A stretch of DNA of 64,000 nt, from the NCBI GenBank assembly GCA_021229015.1, contig CM037792.1, forward strand, positions 43,467,880 through 43,531,879, written 5' to 3'. Below, one piece after another: positions 48,860-60,136 of the stretch (positions are counted from its first letter, which is position 1; each line of letters starts with the position of its first letter). This DNA comes from Solen grandis. Lineage: Eukaryota; Mollusca; Bivalvia; Adapedonta; Solenidae. The notes below the pieces were generated by a model, which worked only from the letters and a program-made list of their open reading frames with translations, had not been told where the DNA came from and searched no databases. The position numbers were made by a program, and so were the translations under genes.

Positions 48860-49957
48860 GTGGGATATAACCCGTACCGCATTGACTGGCGCGTGTTCAC
48901 TGATATGCCACACAAGTGGTTAAAAGGTTACATAGTCCCAATTCTGAAAAAAGGTGATAAACATGTTGCGGCAAATTACAGGGGTATAACAATTATCAAT
49001 TGTATGTCTAAAATCAGGTTAAACAAGTGGTCCGAAAATACAAACATTTTTTCCGACGCTCAGTTTGGTTTTCGCTCTACTTCCGACTCCATGTTTATAC
49101 TACACTCAATTATACAGAAGGTTTTGTCGAAGAAAAGTAAATTATGGTGTATGTTTATCGATTATGAGCGTGCCTTTGACACTGTTATTCATGACGCACT
49201 ATGGTATAAACTGATAAACACTGGCGTTAGTTGTAAAATGATCACCATGTTGAAATCTATGTCTAACAATATCATGTCTTTTGTCAAATTATCGCGTAGT
49301 GATACAATGTCTGACTTTTTTGACGTCTCGGTTGGTTTGAAGCAGGGTGACCCGCTTTCTCCGATCCTATTTTTATTATTTATTAACGATATAAAGTCTG
49401 CTATTGATATGAATGCCATGACAGACAGAGATATTGAGCTTCTGTCTACACACTTACTTTTATTTGCCGATGATATTGTGTTATTCACACTGATCCTTTA
49501 AGTCTCCAAGCCCAATTAAATAATATTTATGATTACTCATGTAAATAGGGTTTAAAGATAAATGTAAAAAAAACTTAGAATTTTCGATACAATGGATGTT
49601 CCTATTCTTTTATACAATTCTGAAGTTTGGGGAGTTTATAACTGCAAAGAAATTGATAAATTGCATATCCGTTTCTGTAAATCACTACTTGGTGTCAAAA
49701 AACAAACAAATACGGATGCAGTATATGCTGAACTAGGCCGTGTCCCTCTAAGTTTAATAGCAAAAGAAAGATCTCTTAAGTTTCTTTTAAATGTATTAAG
49801 TAATATTGATTCACCATTAGACACCATATATCTTGAACAGTTTAATTTAAATAATTCTTGTTGGGCATGTAAAATTAATTCCATTGTTGATCATTTAGGA
49901 TATTCACATGTACGTCTATTTTATCAACCATTTAATATTAATCATACTTTGTTTTGA
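48860..49957 (+). pseudogene. LINE C fragment, reverse transcriptase with internal deletion
   Basis: Plus strand. It reads KGYIVPILKKGDKHVAANYR, GITIINCMSKI, FGFRSTSDSMFILHSI, then the RT motifs CMFIDYERAFDTV, GLKQGDPLSPILF and LLLFADDIVLF. The frame then breaks at about 49500. A short piece of thumb (GLKINVKKT) and a jump to DVPILLYNSEVWG and LLGVKKQTNTDAVYAELG follow, implying loss of about 80 codons near 49580. It has no endonuclease or ORF1. It ends in AT-rich sequence at the assembly gap. Confidence 0.9.
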
Positions 49958-50000
49958 TGTTAAATAAAAATAAACTTAACATTAATATCAATTAGAATTG

Positions 50001-50100
50001 NNNNNNNNNNNNNNNNNNNNNNNNNNNNNNNNNNNNNNNNNNNNNNNNNNNNNNNNNNNNNNNNNNNNNNNNNNNNNNNNNNNNNNNNNNNNNNNNNNNN
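50001..50100. other. Assembly gap (100 N)
   Basis: Exactly 100 unknown bases, the conventional symbol for a gap of undetermined size. It separates LINE C from the sequence next to laminin exon F. Order and orientation across it cannot be verified from the sequence. Confidence 0.99.
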
Positions 50101-50714
50101 GACCAACCTACAGACATACCAACATATGCAAAGCAATATGCCCCCTCTTCTTCAAAAATATCATGAGGAGACTTAATTTGCATACATAATTTTGAACTTG
50201 ATAGAACTTGCATAGCATTAAAAAAAGAAAAAGAAATCTGACACGCATCAAACTATTTATTTAGTCATATTCCTGAATTTAATCAATAGATATTTACATT
50301 TCATTTTAAAGAAACCTGCAATTACAAAAAAAAAAAGATAAATATTTCAATCGCGGGAAATGTCGATCTTTCCTATTGGTGGAAATTGTCTCAACCTATG
50401 ATTCCTATGAGCATGCACACAAACCAGCAACCCCAGGTGTCAAAGATTGTTCCTACTGCAATTATTTTAAGCCTACACACTACTTTTTTTGTTTATATAG
50501 ATTGTTATATGCTTAAAGTTTCAAAAACCAACTGCATCAATTTGAGTCGCCATGAAGTAACAGGTAATTGAGTAAAAAGCGTCTGCATGAAGTAACAGGT
50601 AAATGCGTCAAAATGAGTCACTATGAAGTAAGGGGAAATGTGTCAGACTGCATCTCTATGAAGTAAGAGGTTAACATTAAGTGTTATGTCAGTATGCAGG
50701 AGACTGGGGCTCAC
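50101..50714. other. Repeat fragment and short imperfect tandem repeat
   Basis: It begins with a repeat-family piece (GCAAAGCAATATGCCCCCTC). At about 50545-50670 it holds three or four imperfect units of roughly 35-40 bp built on ATGAAGTAACAGG. It lies directly 3' of laminin exon F. No coding sequence. Confidence 0.5.
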
Positions 50715-51017
50715 CATTCTTGTTGTATGTGGCCCTGATCTTGATAGCAGTTATGTTTGCAAGGATAGAGAGGAAAGCTTCTGCGGTCAATTTAGGATAC
50801 CACTGATAGCTTGGATGCTCGTTCAGGCGGAACTTGTACTCCTGGACCTCAATTCCAGGGGTTGGGTTACCCTGGGAATAAAATGGGGCCGAGATCCTTT
50901 GGCCAGACCCTTCAATAATGATGTCAATGATGGAAGCAGCTGCCTGGTCTTCTCCAATACGCAGCTTGTATGTCAGTAACTGGTTATAGCTGAACCTCTG
51001 GTCCCCCAGGTAACGGG
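50715..51017 (-). CDS. Laminin gamma-type subunit, exon F (laminin IV type A domain, core)
   Basis: This 303-bp exon has a TTTTGGCAG acceptor and an AATG|GTGAGC donor. It encodes RYLGDQRFSYNQLLTYKLRI, then SIIDIIIEGSGQRISAPFYS, QEYKFRLNEHPSYQW, and ITAIKIRATYNKN. These match the conserved FLGxQxLSYGQxLxFxxR, LEGxGxxxSxPL, YxFRLHE and LTxIKIRGTY positions of laminin gamma L4 domains. It enters and leaves in phase 1, so a further exon is required to close the domain. None is recognisable in 1-50700. The assembly gap at 50001-50100 lies about 0.6 kb downstream. Confidence 0.95.
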
Positions 51018-51290
51018 CTGCCAAAACAAAAGGCTGTTTTTAAATAAACTGTATTCTTTTAAATTTCTCTGAATGTTTTCTGCACTTATCTTCAGTTGCA
51101 ATATTCCCCTGTATTTTCTTGACATTTAAATTGCTGCATTTTTCCCCCCATGTTATTTTCATCCCTTTCTCAGAATTTAAGGCTTTTTTTAACTCTTTTT
51201 TAAAAGCAGCCCATTCACAAATCATCAGTACATATTTATAAAAAAAAAAAATAATAATAATAATAATAATAATAAAAATATATATATAAA
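51018..51290. other. Laminin intron flank with an (AAT)n microsatellite
   Basis: This is intronic sequence upstream of exon F with no coding signal. From 51241 it is an A-run followed by about eight AAT units and a short AT tract. The A-rich tract abuts the tail end of the minus-strand Helentron-like element at 51291, consistent with insertion into an A/T run. Confidence 0.6.
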
Positions 51291-51975
51291 CAAGAGGGCC
51301 ATGATGGCCCTAAATCGCTCACCTGAGATAAATAGGTTGACCCAAGGAACATCTGTACCAATTTATTTTAAAATCTGGCCAGTAGTTTTGAAGAAGATGA
51401 TTTTTAAAATTTTCATTTTTTTTTCTTTTTGTTGCCATGGCAACCAGAGTTCTATATGGATCAAGTTTATTTTAGGAACTTTTGTGAAGGTTGACCGAAG
51501 GATCATCCCTGTCAAGTTTAATCAAATTCTGTCCAGTGGTTTCAGAGGAGATGTTGTTTAAAGGTTTCTCTATATACATATAAGGCAAATAAGCCCCACC
51601 CCTGGCAGCCATGTTTTTTTACGGATCGGAATAATTTTAGCAACTTTGGTAGAGGTTGACCCAAGGAACATCTGTACCAAATTATTTTGAAATCTGGCCA
51701 GTAGTTTTGAAGGAGATGATTTTTAAAGTTTTCAAATTATTTTTCTTTTTGTAGCCATGGCAACCAGAGTTCTTCATGGATCAACTTTATTTTCGCAACT
51801 TTTGTAGAGCCTCACCCAAGGAACATTCCTGCCAAGTATAATCAAATTCTGTCCAGCGGTTTCAGAGGAGATGTTGTTTAAAGCAAATTGTTGACGATGG
51901 ACGACGCACGACGATGGACGCCGGACGAAGGGCGATCACAAAAGCTCACCTTGAGCACTTTGTGCTCAGGTGAGT
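51291..51975 (-). mobile_element. Helentron-like element, 321-bp core, in laminin intron
   Basis: Tail CAAGAGGGCCATGATGGCCC at the left, head ending GTGCTCAGGTGAGTT at the right. It has one perfect GTTGCCATGGCAAC (51431) and one mutated copy. Same orientation as the laminin gene. Confidence 0.88.
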
Positions 51976-53354
51976 TAAAAAAAAAAAAGAAGAAAAAAAA
52001 TAGAAATGTGTCCAGAGGACACAGATGCCCCAACCTGTTGCAGTTTCAAAAACAAAGGCTAACACCCAGGTGCACAAGTCATGTCTTGAGTAATATATCC
52101 ATGAAGTTTAAAGTCTGTAGCACAAATACCTTCAGAGTTATGTGAGTCGCAAGCATAAAATTCCATATTTTCAAAACAAGAGGGCCATGATGGCCCTGAA
52201 TCGCTCACCTGATTATAAATGAGCAACATATGTTGGATTTTTCATATTGACCTACTTTTTGACCCAACATGACCCAAATTCAAACTTGTCCAAGATTTTA
52301 TGGAAACAGACATTCCAACCAAGTTTCATGAAGATATGACCAAAAATGTGGCCTCTAGTGTTAACAAGGTTTTTCTAAGATTTGACCTCATGACCTTCTT
52401 TTTGACCCCACATGACCCAAATTGGAACTTGGTCCAAGATTTTATGGAAGCAAACATTCTGACCAAGTTTCATGAAGATTGGGCCAAAAGTGTGGCCTCT
52501 AGAGTGTTAACAAGGTTTTTCTAAGATTTGACCTCATGACCTACTTTTGGACCCCACATGACCCAAGTTCGAACTTTTCCAAGATTTTATGGAGGCAAAC
52601 ATTCTGACCAAGTTTCATGAAGATTGGCCTAAAAATATGGCCAATATGGCCTCTAGTGTGTTAACAAGTCTAATTGTTGACAACGCACGACTGATGATCA
52701 CAAAGCTCACCTTGAGCACGTGCTCAAGTAAGCTAAATTCAAAGGCCCATAACTCTGTCAACTTTAACGAAGGTTCGATAAAAATACCCAGGTGCACAAG
52801 TTCATGTCCTGAATAATATATCCTTGAAGTTTCAAGCCTTTAGTACAATTACTTTCAGAGTTACATGTGCCATAAGCATAAAATTCCATATTTTCAAAAA
52901 CAAAGGCCCATAACTCTGTCAACTTCAACAAAGGTTCGATAAAAATTTACAACAAAGCGTCTTAACCAGTTCAGGATATCAATTTGTTAAGTTCAGAAAA
53001 TGAAATAAGCGCATGCCCAAAGGAAGAATGTGATCAGCAAAGTGATGGAAATTGAAAATCTTAACATAGATTTTATAACTAGAGATTTGTTTTCATAGAA
53101 AACTTATGTCTTCCCCCACCCCTTTCCCCTCACACATACAAGTACACTGGCACACAGTGACATACCAACAAGAGTCCTCTCATCAATTTTGTTTAAACAG
53201 CATAAGCAGAACAGAAGTTATCTTATCAGAAATTATGAAAAGGGGGAATAACTCAAAATTACTGAGACCAGAGTTATGAACCTTGTGCATGACACTTTTT
53301 CTCATTGATTTCTTTCCATAAATGATTTTATTTCAATAGCATGAGTCTAACCCA
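51976..53354. repeat. Other repeat family hosting 52177-52734, plus unique sequence
   Basis: Begins TGTCCAGAGGACACAGATGC (hairpin, inverse of about 18510). Monomers with AGTTATGTGAGTCGCAAGCA and AAAGGCCCATAACTCTGTCA repeat on both sides of the nested element. The remainder is intronic. Confidence 0.55.
52177..52734 (-). mobile_element. Helentron-like element, 145-bp core, in laminin intron
   Basis: CAAGAGGGCCATGATGGCCC tail, about three monomers, and a head ending CACGTGCTCAAGTAAGCT. The host repeat reads TTCCATATTTTCAAAA before it and AAATTCAAAGGCCCATAACT after it. An uninterrupted copy (TTTTCAAAAACAAAGGCCCA) is at about 52890. Confidence 0.88.
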
Positions 53355-54004
53355 GTAGACAATGCTACATACCAAATATCTAAACTCCAGGCCTTGTGGT
53401 TTCTGAGAAGAAGATTTTTCAAGGTTTTTTTTTTCTATATTAGCCTGTGTTTAATCAAGTGACCCCTGGTGCTGGGCGGATTTTGACCCCAGGGCCATGA
53501 TTTGAACAAACTTGGTAGTGATCTACTAGACAATTCTGCACACCAAATATCTAAACACCAGGCCTTGTGGTTTCTGAGAAGAAGATTTTTCAAGTTTTTC
53601 CTATATTAGCCTATGTTAAATCAAGTGACGGCTGGGGCGGGGCCAATTTTGACCCCAGGGTCATGATTTGAACAATCTTGTAGAGAGTCCTAAGATCATG
53701 CTACATACCAAAAATCAATAGGCTAGGCCTTGTGGTTTCAGAGAAGAAGATTTTTAAAATTTTCATTTTTAAAATCTATTTTTAGCTCCTGTGACCTAGA
53801 TTTTTTACCGATCAAAATAATTTTAACAACTTTGGTAAAGGGCCCCATAATGAACATTCCTGTGAAGTTTTATCAAAATCCAGTGAGTAGTTTAGAAGGA
53901 GATGTTAATTAAAGAAATTGTTGATGACGCACGCACGGACGACGGATGACGGACAAAAGGCGATCACAAAAGCTCACCATGAGCATGTTGTGCTCAGGTG
54001 AGCT
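53355..54004 (-). mobile_element. Helentron-like element, tail missing
   Basis: 165-bp-class monomers (AAACTCCAGGCCTTGTGGTT) run into a 5' region with GACGCACGCACGGACGACGG. The head ends GTTGTGCTCAGGTGAGCT. No CAAGAGGGCC tail is found on the left. Confidence 0.75.
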
Positions 54005-54869
54005 AAAAAGGGGGAAAACTCTGACAAGAAATCTTGGAAATGGATTATGCTCTTGTAAACTGAAATTCTTATCCATCTTCCCACCTATGAAGTTTCAAGG
54101 TTATATGTCTCATGGTGAACGAGTTATGCTACAGACAAAACTTAATTGAATATGAAATTAAACAATGGGCAATAACTCCAAAAATATGATATGCAGAATT
54201 GTACACTGTAACTTTCCATTGTAGTCTTTCCACCTATGACACTTATTTATTTAATACATTTCCATGGATTGCCTAGAAAAACAGTGGATTATATCCTGAA
54301 AAATTCAGTTTTAAACAGAGAAATTATCAGGAACTTGAACCCAACCCTATGTTATAAACTGATCGGACTGTCAATTGTGCCGGGTTTTACGCAAGAAATG
54401 ATGTCATGAATAATGTCACTCATGCGAGGTAATCCCGCCAAGTTTGACATCTTTTGTGAATGACACAGCTAATTTCTAGCCTTTAAAGCATTAAATAAAA
54501 AGAAAAAAAATTGTTTTTGTGAAAGATCGATGTATAATTTCATTCGTGAACATAAAAAGATGCATTTTCACTTGTGGCTTCGCCACTCGTGAAACATCAC
54601 CTTTTATGTTCACCCAGTGAAATTATTAATCGATCATACACCAAACTAATCAATTATCCTGCATATGTCTCATAGTGCAGGAATAATGCTCTAGACAAAA
54701 TAATGAAATTTAATAAAGGGCAATAACTCAAAAAATATGTGCAGAATTATGTTGCTTGTGCATGACACTTCTCCTCACCTGTGGAGTTTCAATTTTATAG
54801 CTTTGATATTTTTATGAGTTATTCTGCAAATAAAGTGTGACACACAGGCGGACAGACAACTTTGACAAA
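54005..54869. other. Laminin intron: diverged monomers and unique sequence
   Basis: Two or three loosely related monomers (GGGCAATAACTCCAAAAATA type) surround unique sequence with a CRE-like ATGTCACTCATG. No exon is recognised. Confidence 0.4.
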
Positions 54870-55348
54870 CAAGAGGGCCAAGATGGCCCTTGATCGCTCA
54901 CCTGAGAAAGATGATTGCTTAAGAAATAAAGATGCTAGAGTGTAAAAGTGAAATCTGGCTTTTTTTATGTGAAAAGGGCATAACTTCTGAATTAACTATC
55001 AATATCATTATAATTGAACCTGATAGCGAGATTATGGGCATTAACATTGTCTTAAAGTTTAAAAAAGGTTGCTCAAAAGATGCAGATGCTAGAGTGTAAA
55101 CAACGTGAAATCTGGCATTTTTTGGAATATTAAAAGGGGCATTACTCCTGACCTAATTGACGGATCTCAGCCATAATCGAACTCAATCGAGACATTATGG
55201 TCATAAACATTGTCTTAAAGTTTAAAGATGATTGCTTAAGAAATAAAGGTAATAGAGTGTAAACACTAAAAATTGTTGACGCAGCATGACGGACGACGGA
55301 CGCTCACGGGATCACAATAGCTCACCATGAACTTTGCTCAGGTGAGCT
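54870..55348 (-). mobile_element. Helentron-like element in laminin intron
   Basis: CAAGAGGGCCAAGATGGCCC tail. Core monomers of the ATGCTAGAGTGTAAA type, head ending TTTGCTCAGGTGAGCT. 329 bp downstream (in transcription) lies laminin exon E. Confidence 0.85.
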
Positions 55349-55676
55349 AAAAACAATATGTCTCCCCCATATAAATATGGAGGGAGACAAATTCCAAATA
55401 TAGTTTTGATCCCATCTGTGACAGTATTGCCTGTGATGGGAAAACGACCCATTTTTTAACAATTACATATGGTTGCAATGGGTGACTATGCGTCCGGAGA
55501 TGGGTATTGATAAAAGGTTTTACACACATATAATTAAAAATCAAATTCTTAGTCAATGATCATCATTCTTAAATCTTCTGCTGTGGAACTTTATTCTCTT
55601 TCTACCTCAGCAAGAGAATCAGTCAGCTAATGACAACAACAACAGTAGCAGTTCGTACCAAATTGACACATCATAC

Positions 55677-55802
55677 CTGGTGCAGAAAAGTAGACCATGT
55701 CGTTATTTTCTGGTGCAGAGATGCCGAGGTTCTGCAGAATACCATTATACTGGGTCTCAATCTCGTTGTTAGAACGGTCCAATCCCAACCAGCCCTGCTT
55801 GC
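55677..55802 (-). CDS. Laminin gamma-type subunit, exon E (laminin IV type A domain, N-terminal part)
   Basis: This 126-bp exon has a GTTATAG acceptor and a CCAG|GTATGA donor, phase 1 to phase 1. It encodes GKQGWLGLDRSN, then ETQYNGILQNLGIS, then DMVYFSAP. The Trp followed by an aromatic-Ser-Ala-Pro segment corresponds to the start of the L4 domain. In human LAMC1 the equivalent stretch runs up to the residues before FLGKQVLSYGQ. It joins exon F as SAP-A-RYLGDQ without a frame break. Confidence 0.9.
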
Positions 55803-56384
55803 CTATAACACACACATAGCTTACACCTTAGACCAATTCCAAACTTTATCCTTTGTTTATAAACCTGAAGTGAGACCACTTTTTATGATAATTAATGATA
55901 AAAATTATTAACTTTAAATCACTTTTTTTCTTAACAATAAATTTTTATTTGAATCTGTAACAAAAATTTTAAAATCTAAGTTTTGGGACACTAACAAAGA
56001 TCCTTTTTTTTTTTTATCCATTCCCAATGTTAAGATTCCTGTAATCACCCATGTATAGTGGAAACAGTGAGCCTCGAAATCTTGAAAGACATAAGATGTC
56101 ATGAAAAAAAAATATTTTCTCAAAATTTGAGGGTGTCCCAAAATGGTGATTACTGTACAAAAATTAATAGGTAAATATTTGAAGAATGTGAGATCTACCT
56201 GAAAAACAAGTTTCATAGTTTAATTCTTTTATTATGGGTTATAATTATCAAAATCAAATCCATAAAAAAAATGTTTTATAATTTTTTATTTTTTTTATTA
56301 TTATTATTATTATTATATTATCTAAATCATTTCTGAATCTGATATCAGTATTGGAGAATCCTGCAATAGTGAGTGGGAACAAAC
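55803..56384. other. Laminin intron between exons D and E
   Basis: 582 bp, AT-rich, with an (ATT)n tract at 56290-56318. No repeat terminus is recognised. Confidence 0.6.
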
Positions 56385-56521
56385 CTGTTTCAAAGTCTGT
56401 GACAATTGTTCGAGGGTAATATCCAGTGGCATTGGTACAGATGGAGGAGTGACCATAACAGAAGCAGGAGATGCAGCCAAACTCATTCTCTTTGGTCAGC
56501 CCAAAATAGCCTGGCTTACAC
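56385..56521 (-). CDS. Laminin gamma-type subunit, exon D (end of LE4, LE5 first part, start of domain IV)
   Basis: This 137-bp exon has a CTCTACAG acceptor and an ACAG|GTTTGT donor. It reads [16 protein letters not shown], then [18 protein letters not shown], then [10 protein letters not shown]. The FCxGHSSxCTNAxGY signature is where laminin gamma chains interrupt an LE repeat with the laminin IV type A (L4/LamB) module. It enters in phase 2 and leaves in phase 1. This exon is the clearest single piece of evidence for a gamma rather than a beta chain. Confidence 0.94.
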
Positions 56522-56580
56522 CTGTAGAGACAGATGGAGCAGACTGCTGAATGCATGACATCAGAAACTAGTTAATAATA

Positions 56581-58254
56581 CAGTAAAACCTTGTTAAACC
56601 GAAGTCCTTGTGATCAAGCTGAAAACTTTGCGTGCATGTCTGCGTAAAAAATATTTGAAAGTTATATAAAAAAAAACAAGAGGGCCAAAATGGCCCTAGA
56701 TCGCTCACCCGAGTAAAGTATCATTCATTGCCTGTACAAAACAGATTGCTTTAGAATTAAGATGATGAGGTGAAACAATGTTTAGGAATTTTCTGACCCC
56801 ATCCACAAAAGATATCATCATGACAAACATTCTGCCAAAGTTTGAGGATGATTGGACCAAAAATGTTGCCCTCAGAGTATAAACAAGATTTTTCTAAGAT
56901 TTGACCTACTGACCTACATTTCTATCCAGCCCCACCCATTTTCAAACTGGTTCGAGATATCATCATGACAAACAATCTGACCAAGTTTGAGGAAGATTGC
57001 ATCAAAACTGTAGCCTTTAGTGTGTAAACAAGATTTTTCTAAGATTTGACCTACTGACCTACTTTTTGATCCAACCTGACCCATTTTCAAAAGGGTTCAA
57101 GATATCATCAAGACAAACATTCTGAGAAAGTTTGAGGAAGATTGGATCAAAATTGTGGCCTCTAGTGTGTAAACAAGATTTTTCTAAGATTTGACCTACT
57201 GACCTACTTTTTGATCCAACCTGACCCATTTTCGAAAGGGTTCAAGATATCATCAAGACAAACATTCTGAGAAAGTTTGAGGAAGATTGGATCAAAATTG
57301 TGGCCTCTAGTGTGTAAACAAGATTTTTCTAAGATTTGACCTACTGACCTACTTTTTGATCCAACCTGACCCATTTTCGAAAGGGTTCAAGATATCATCA
57401 AGACAAACATTCTGACCAAGTTTGAGGAAGATTGGATCAAAATTGTGGCCTCTAGTGTGTAAACATCAAAATTGTTGACGGACGACAAGATTTTTCTAAG
57501 ATTTGACCTACTGACCTACTTTTTGATCCAACCTGACCCATTTTCGAAAGGGTTCAAGATATCATCAAGACAAACATTCTGACCAAGTTTGAGGAAGATT
57601 GGATCAAAATTGTGGCCTCTAGTGTGTAAACATCAAATTGTTGACGGACGACGGCAGACGGACAATCAAGTATCCCAAAAGCTCACCCTGAGCATGCTCA
57701 GGTGAGCTAAAAAAAATAGTTTATGCTTCTGATTAACATAATCATTCAAACAGGTCAACATAGTGACATATTTTTACAATCGATCTGCTGCTTCAGATAG
57801 CATCGCATGACCGTGACGAACGCAATGATATGGAATGTATTCAAGATCTGACACCTGGGTTTATCAGCTGGCATGTGCATATAATGCAACCTGTGAGACA
57901 TCGATTAGTAATAATCAACATTTCCTGTCGGACACATTGACCAACCTTATCTCGAAAAGAGGTGTGAAAAAGTTGCCTGAGCCACCACTCCAGGTGCTTC
58001 TTGGTTACTGACCCCAATACCATTGATGATATAGATGAAAATTTATGAAAATTGACTTTGAAATAAAAAACAAAAAATATGCATGAATTGTGATCTAGGG
58101 ACCCAGATTTTTACTTTGAAAAACCTAAAAAATCAAATTAGGTTAAGCATTTTATTCTTAGTTCAAATAAGAAGGGAAGAAATCAAGACCGGAAAGAAAC
58201 TTCGAAATGGCGAAGATTCGGTTTAACAATGTTCTGTTTGGCGAGGTTCTACTG
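56581..58254. mobile_element. Tc1/mariner-type MITE hosting a Helentron-like element
   Basis: TA-CAGTAAAACCTTGTTAAACC at 56579 and the inverse GGCGAGGTTCTACTG-TA ending at 58256. GTTAAACCGAA is also inverse-repeated inside (58218). No transposase is seen. The nested element occupies 56677-57708, so the MITE itself is about 640 bp. Confidence 0.75.
56677..57708 (-). mobile_element. Helentron-like element, 145-bp core, nested in MITE
   Basis: CAAGAGGGCCAAAATGGCCC tail. Six monomers of about 145 bp (TCTAGTGTGTAAAC at 57161 and 57306). Two partial 5' regions (TTGTTGACGGACGACAAG) interrupt or end the array. Head ends ATGCTCAGGTGAGCT. Confidence 0.88.
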
Positions 58255-58429
58255 TACTTATTGAGGTTTAACCTCATTTTACAAGGTCTGTGGTCATTAA
58301 TTGACAGAACCTTACTTTTTCATTCTGTGTAAATTAGAATCTTCAGGGATTTTGAAAAAAAAAACAGGTTGAAAACAGCCAAGATCCAGAAAGTACAAAT
58401 TTGAAGTGATAAGGATGGTGCAGGACAGT
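58255..58429. other. Laminin intron between MITE and minisatellite
   Basis: Short unique segment with nothing recognised. Confidence 0.4.
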
Positions 58430-59806
58430 TCTGTCCCTCGCACATCAGCCCAACCCTGCATGTCGCAGTGAGTTACCTGTCACAGTTCTGTCCCTCTCAC
58501 ACCAGCCGCACCCTGCATGTCGCAGTGAGTTACCTGTCACAGTTCTTTCCCCCTCACACCAACCGCACCCTGCATGTCGCAGTGAGTTACCTGTCACAGT
58601 TCTGTTCCCCTCACACCAGCCGCACCCTGCATGTCGCAGTGAGTTACCTGTCACAGTTCTGTCCCTCTCACACCAGCCGCACCCTGCATGTCGCAGTGAG
58701 TTACCTGTCACAGTTCTTTCCCCCTCACACCAGCCGCACCCTGCATGGCACAGTGAGTTACCTGTCACAGTTCTGTCCCCCTCACACCAGCCGCACCCTG
58801 CATGTCACAGTGAGTTACCTGTCACAGTTCTGTCCCGCTCACACCAGCCCCACCCAGCATGTCACAGTGAGTTATCTGTCACAGTTCTGTCCCTCTCACA
58901 CCAGCCCAACCCTGCATGTCGCAGTGAGTTACCTGTCACAGTTCTGTCCCCCTCACACCAGCCCCACACTGCATGTTGCAGTGAGTTACCTGTCACAGTT
59001 CTGTCCTTCTCACACCAGCCCCACCCTGCATGTCACAGTGAGAGTTATCTGTCACAGTTCTGTCCCTCTCACACCAGCCCCACCCTGCACGTCACAGTGA
59101 GAGTTATCTGTCACAGTTCTGTCATTCCCACACCAGCCCCACCCCTGCAATGTCACAGTGAGAGTTATCTGTCACAGTTCTGTCCCTCTCACACCAGCCC
59201 CACCCTGCATGTCACAGTGAGAGTTATCTGTCACAGTTCTGTCATTCCACCACACCAGTCACACCCTGCATGTCACAGGTAGAGTTATCTGTCACAGTTC
59301 TGTCCCTCTCACACCAGCCCCACCCTGCATGTCACAGTGAGTTACCTGTCACAGTTCTGTCCCTCTCACACCAGCCCCACCCTGCATGTCACAGTGAGAG
59401 CTATCTGTCAGTTCTGTACCTCTCACACCAGTCCTGACCTGCATGTCATACGGAGGTACCTGTCACAGTTCTGTCCCTCTCACACCAGCCGCACCCTGCA
59501 TGTCACAGTGAGAGTTACATGTAACAGTTTTGTCCCTCTCACACCAGCCCCACCCTGCATGTCACAGTGAGTTACCTGTCACAGTTCTGTCCCTCTCACA
59601 CCAGCCCCACCCTGCATGTCACAGTGAGTTACCTGTCACAGTTCTGTCCCTCTCACACCAGCCCTACCCTGCATGTCACAGGGAGTAACTGGTCACAGTT
59701 CTGTCCCTCACACACCAGCCCCAGCTTCATGTCACAGTGAGAGTTATCTGTCACAGTTCTGTCCCTCTCACACCAGCCCCACACTGCATGTCACAATGAG
59801 AGTTAC
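58430..59806. repeat. 57-bp minisatellite carrying a copied exon end and 5' splice site
   Basis: About 24 tandem units, mostly 57 bp with some 59-bp variants (AGAGTTAT for GAGTTAC). Each unit contains GAGTTACCTGTCACAGTTCT on the plus strand. On the minus strand this is the last bases of laminin exon C, AGAACTGTGACAG, followed by GTAACTC. The other half of the unit is intronic (CACACCAGCCCCACCCTGCA). Because 57 is divisible by three, a 210-codon open frame crosses the array on the plus strand. It is a by-product of periodicity, not a gene. Units near the exon are the most variable. Confidence 0.93.
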
Positions 59807-59914
59807 CTGTCACAGTTCTGTCCCTCCACCAGCTCTTTGCAGCTGCAGTGGCCTGTAGCAGAGTCACAGCGGGCATAATTGTTCAGACTTCCCTCAACAA
59901 CGCAGCCACATGCT
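59807..59914 (-). CDS. Laminin gamma-type subunit, exon C (LE4, first part)
   Basis: This 108-bp exon has a TTTCAG acceptor and a GACAG|GTAACT donor. It encodes ACGCVVEGSLNNYARCDSAT and then GHCSCKELVEGQNCDR, the first three loops of an LE repeat. It enters in phase 2 and leaves in phase 2, and fits exons B and D exactly. The last 20 nt of the exon plus its donor are the sequence reiterated in the 57-bp minisatellite that starts directly downstream (58430-59806). The true donor is therefore the first of more than twenty near-identical GTAACT sites. Confidence 0.93.
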
Positions 59915-60136
59915 CTGAAATGCACAACACACATTAGCATTGACTGTATGTAGAATTGTCTTTTGAGTTGCTTCATATTTACTCTATTCCAGTATGGCAA
60001 TCTTGCAAAATGTAATTTTCAGAATCCATAAAGCATCACCACTCCCAATAATTTTGACAGTACAAGCTAATATTTTTGCTTTTTTTTTTTTTTCATTAAT
60101 TTAAAGTCCATAACTCTTGCTGGTTATCGAACTTGT

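Noticed and set aside
57841..58023. 60-codon minus-strand open frame as an extra laminin exon
   Set aside because: Lacks LE cysteine spacing, lies inside a MITE, and would break the verified exon C to exon D splice phase.
58468..59100. 210-codon plus-strand open frame reading repeated VSYLSQFCPSHTS
   Set aside because: Produced by a 57-bp (19-codon) minisatellite lying in a laminin intron; there is no start context, splice support or domain.
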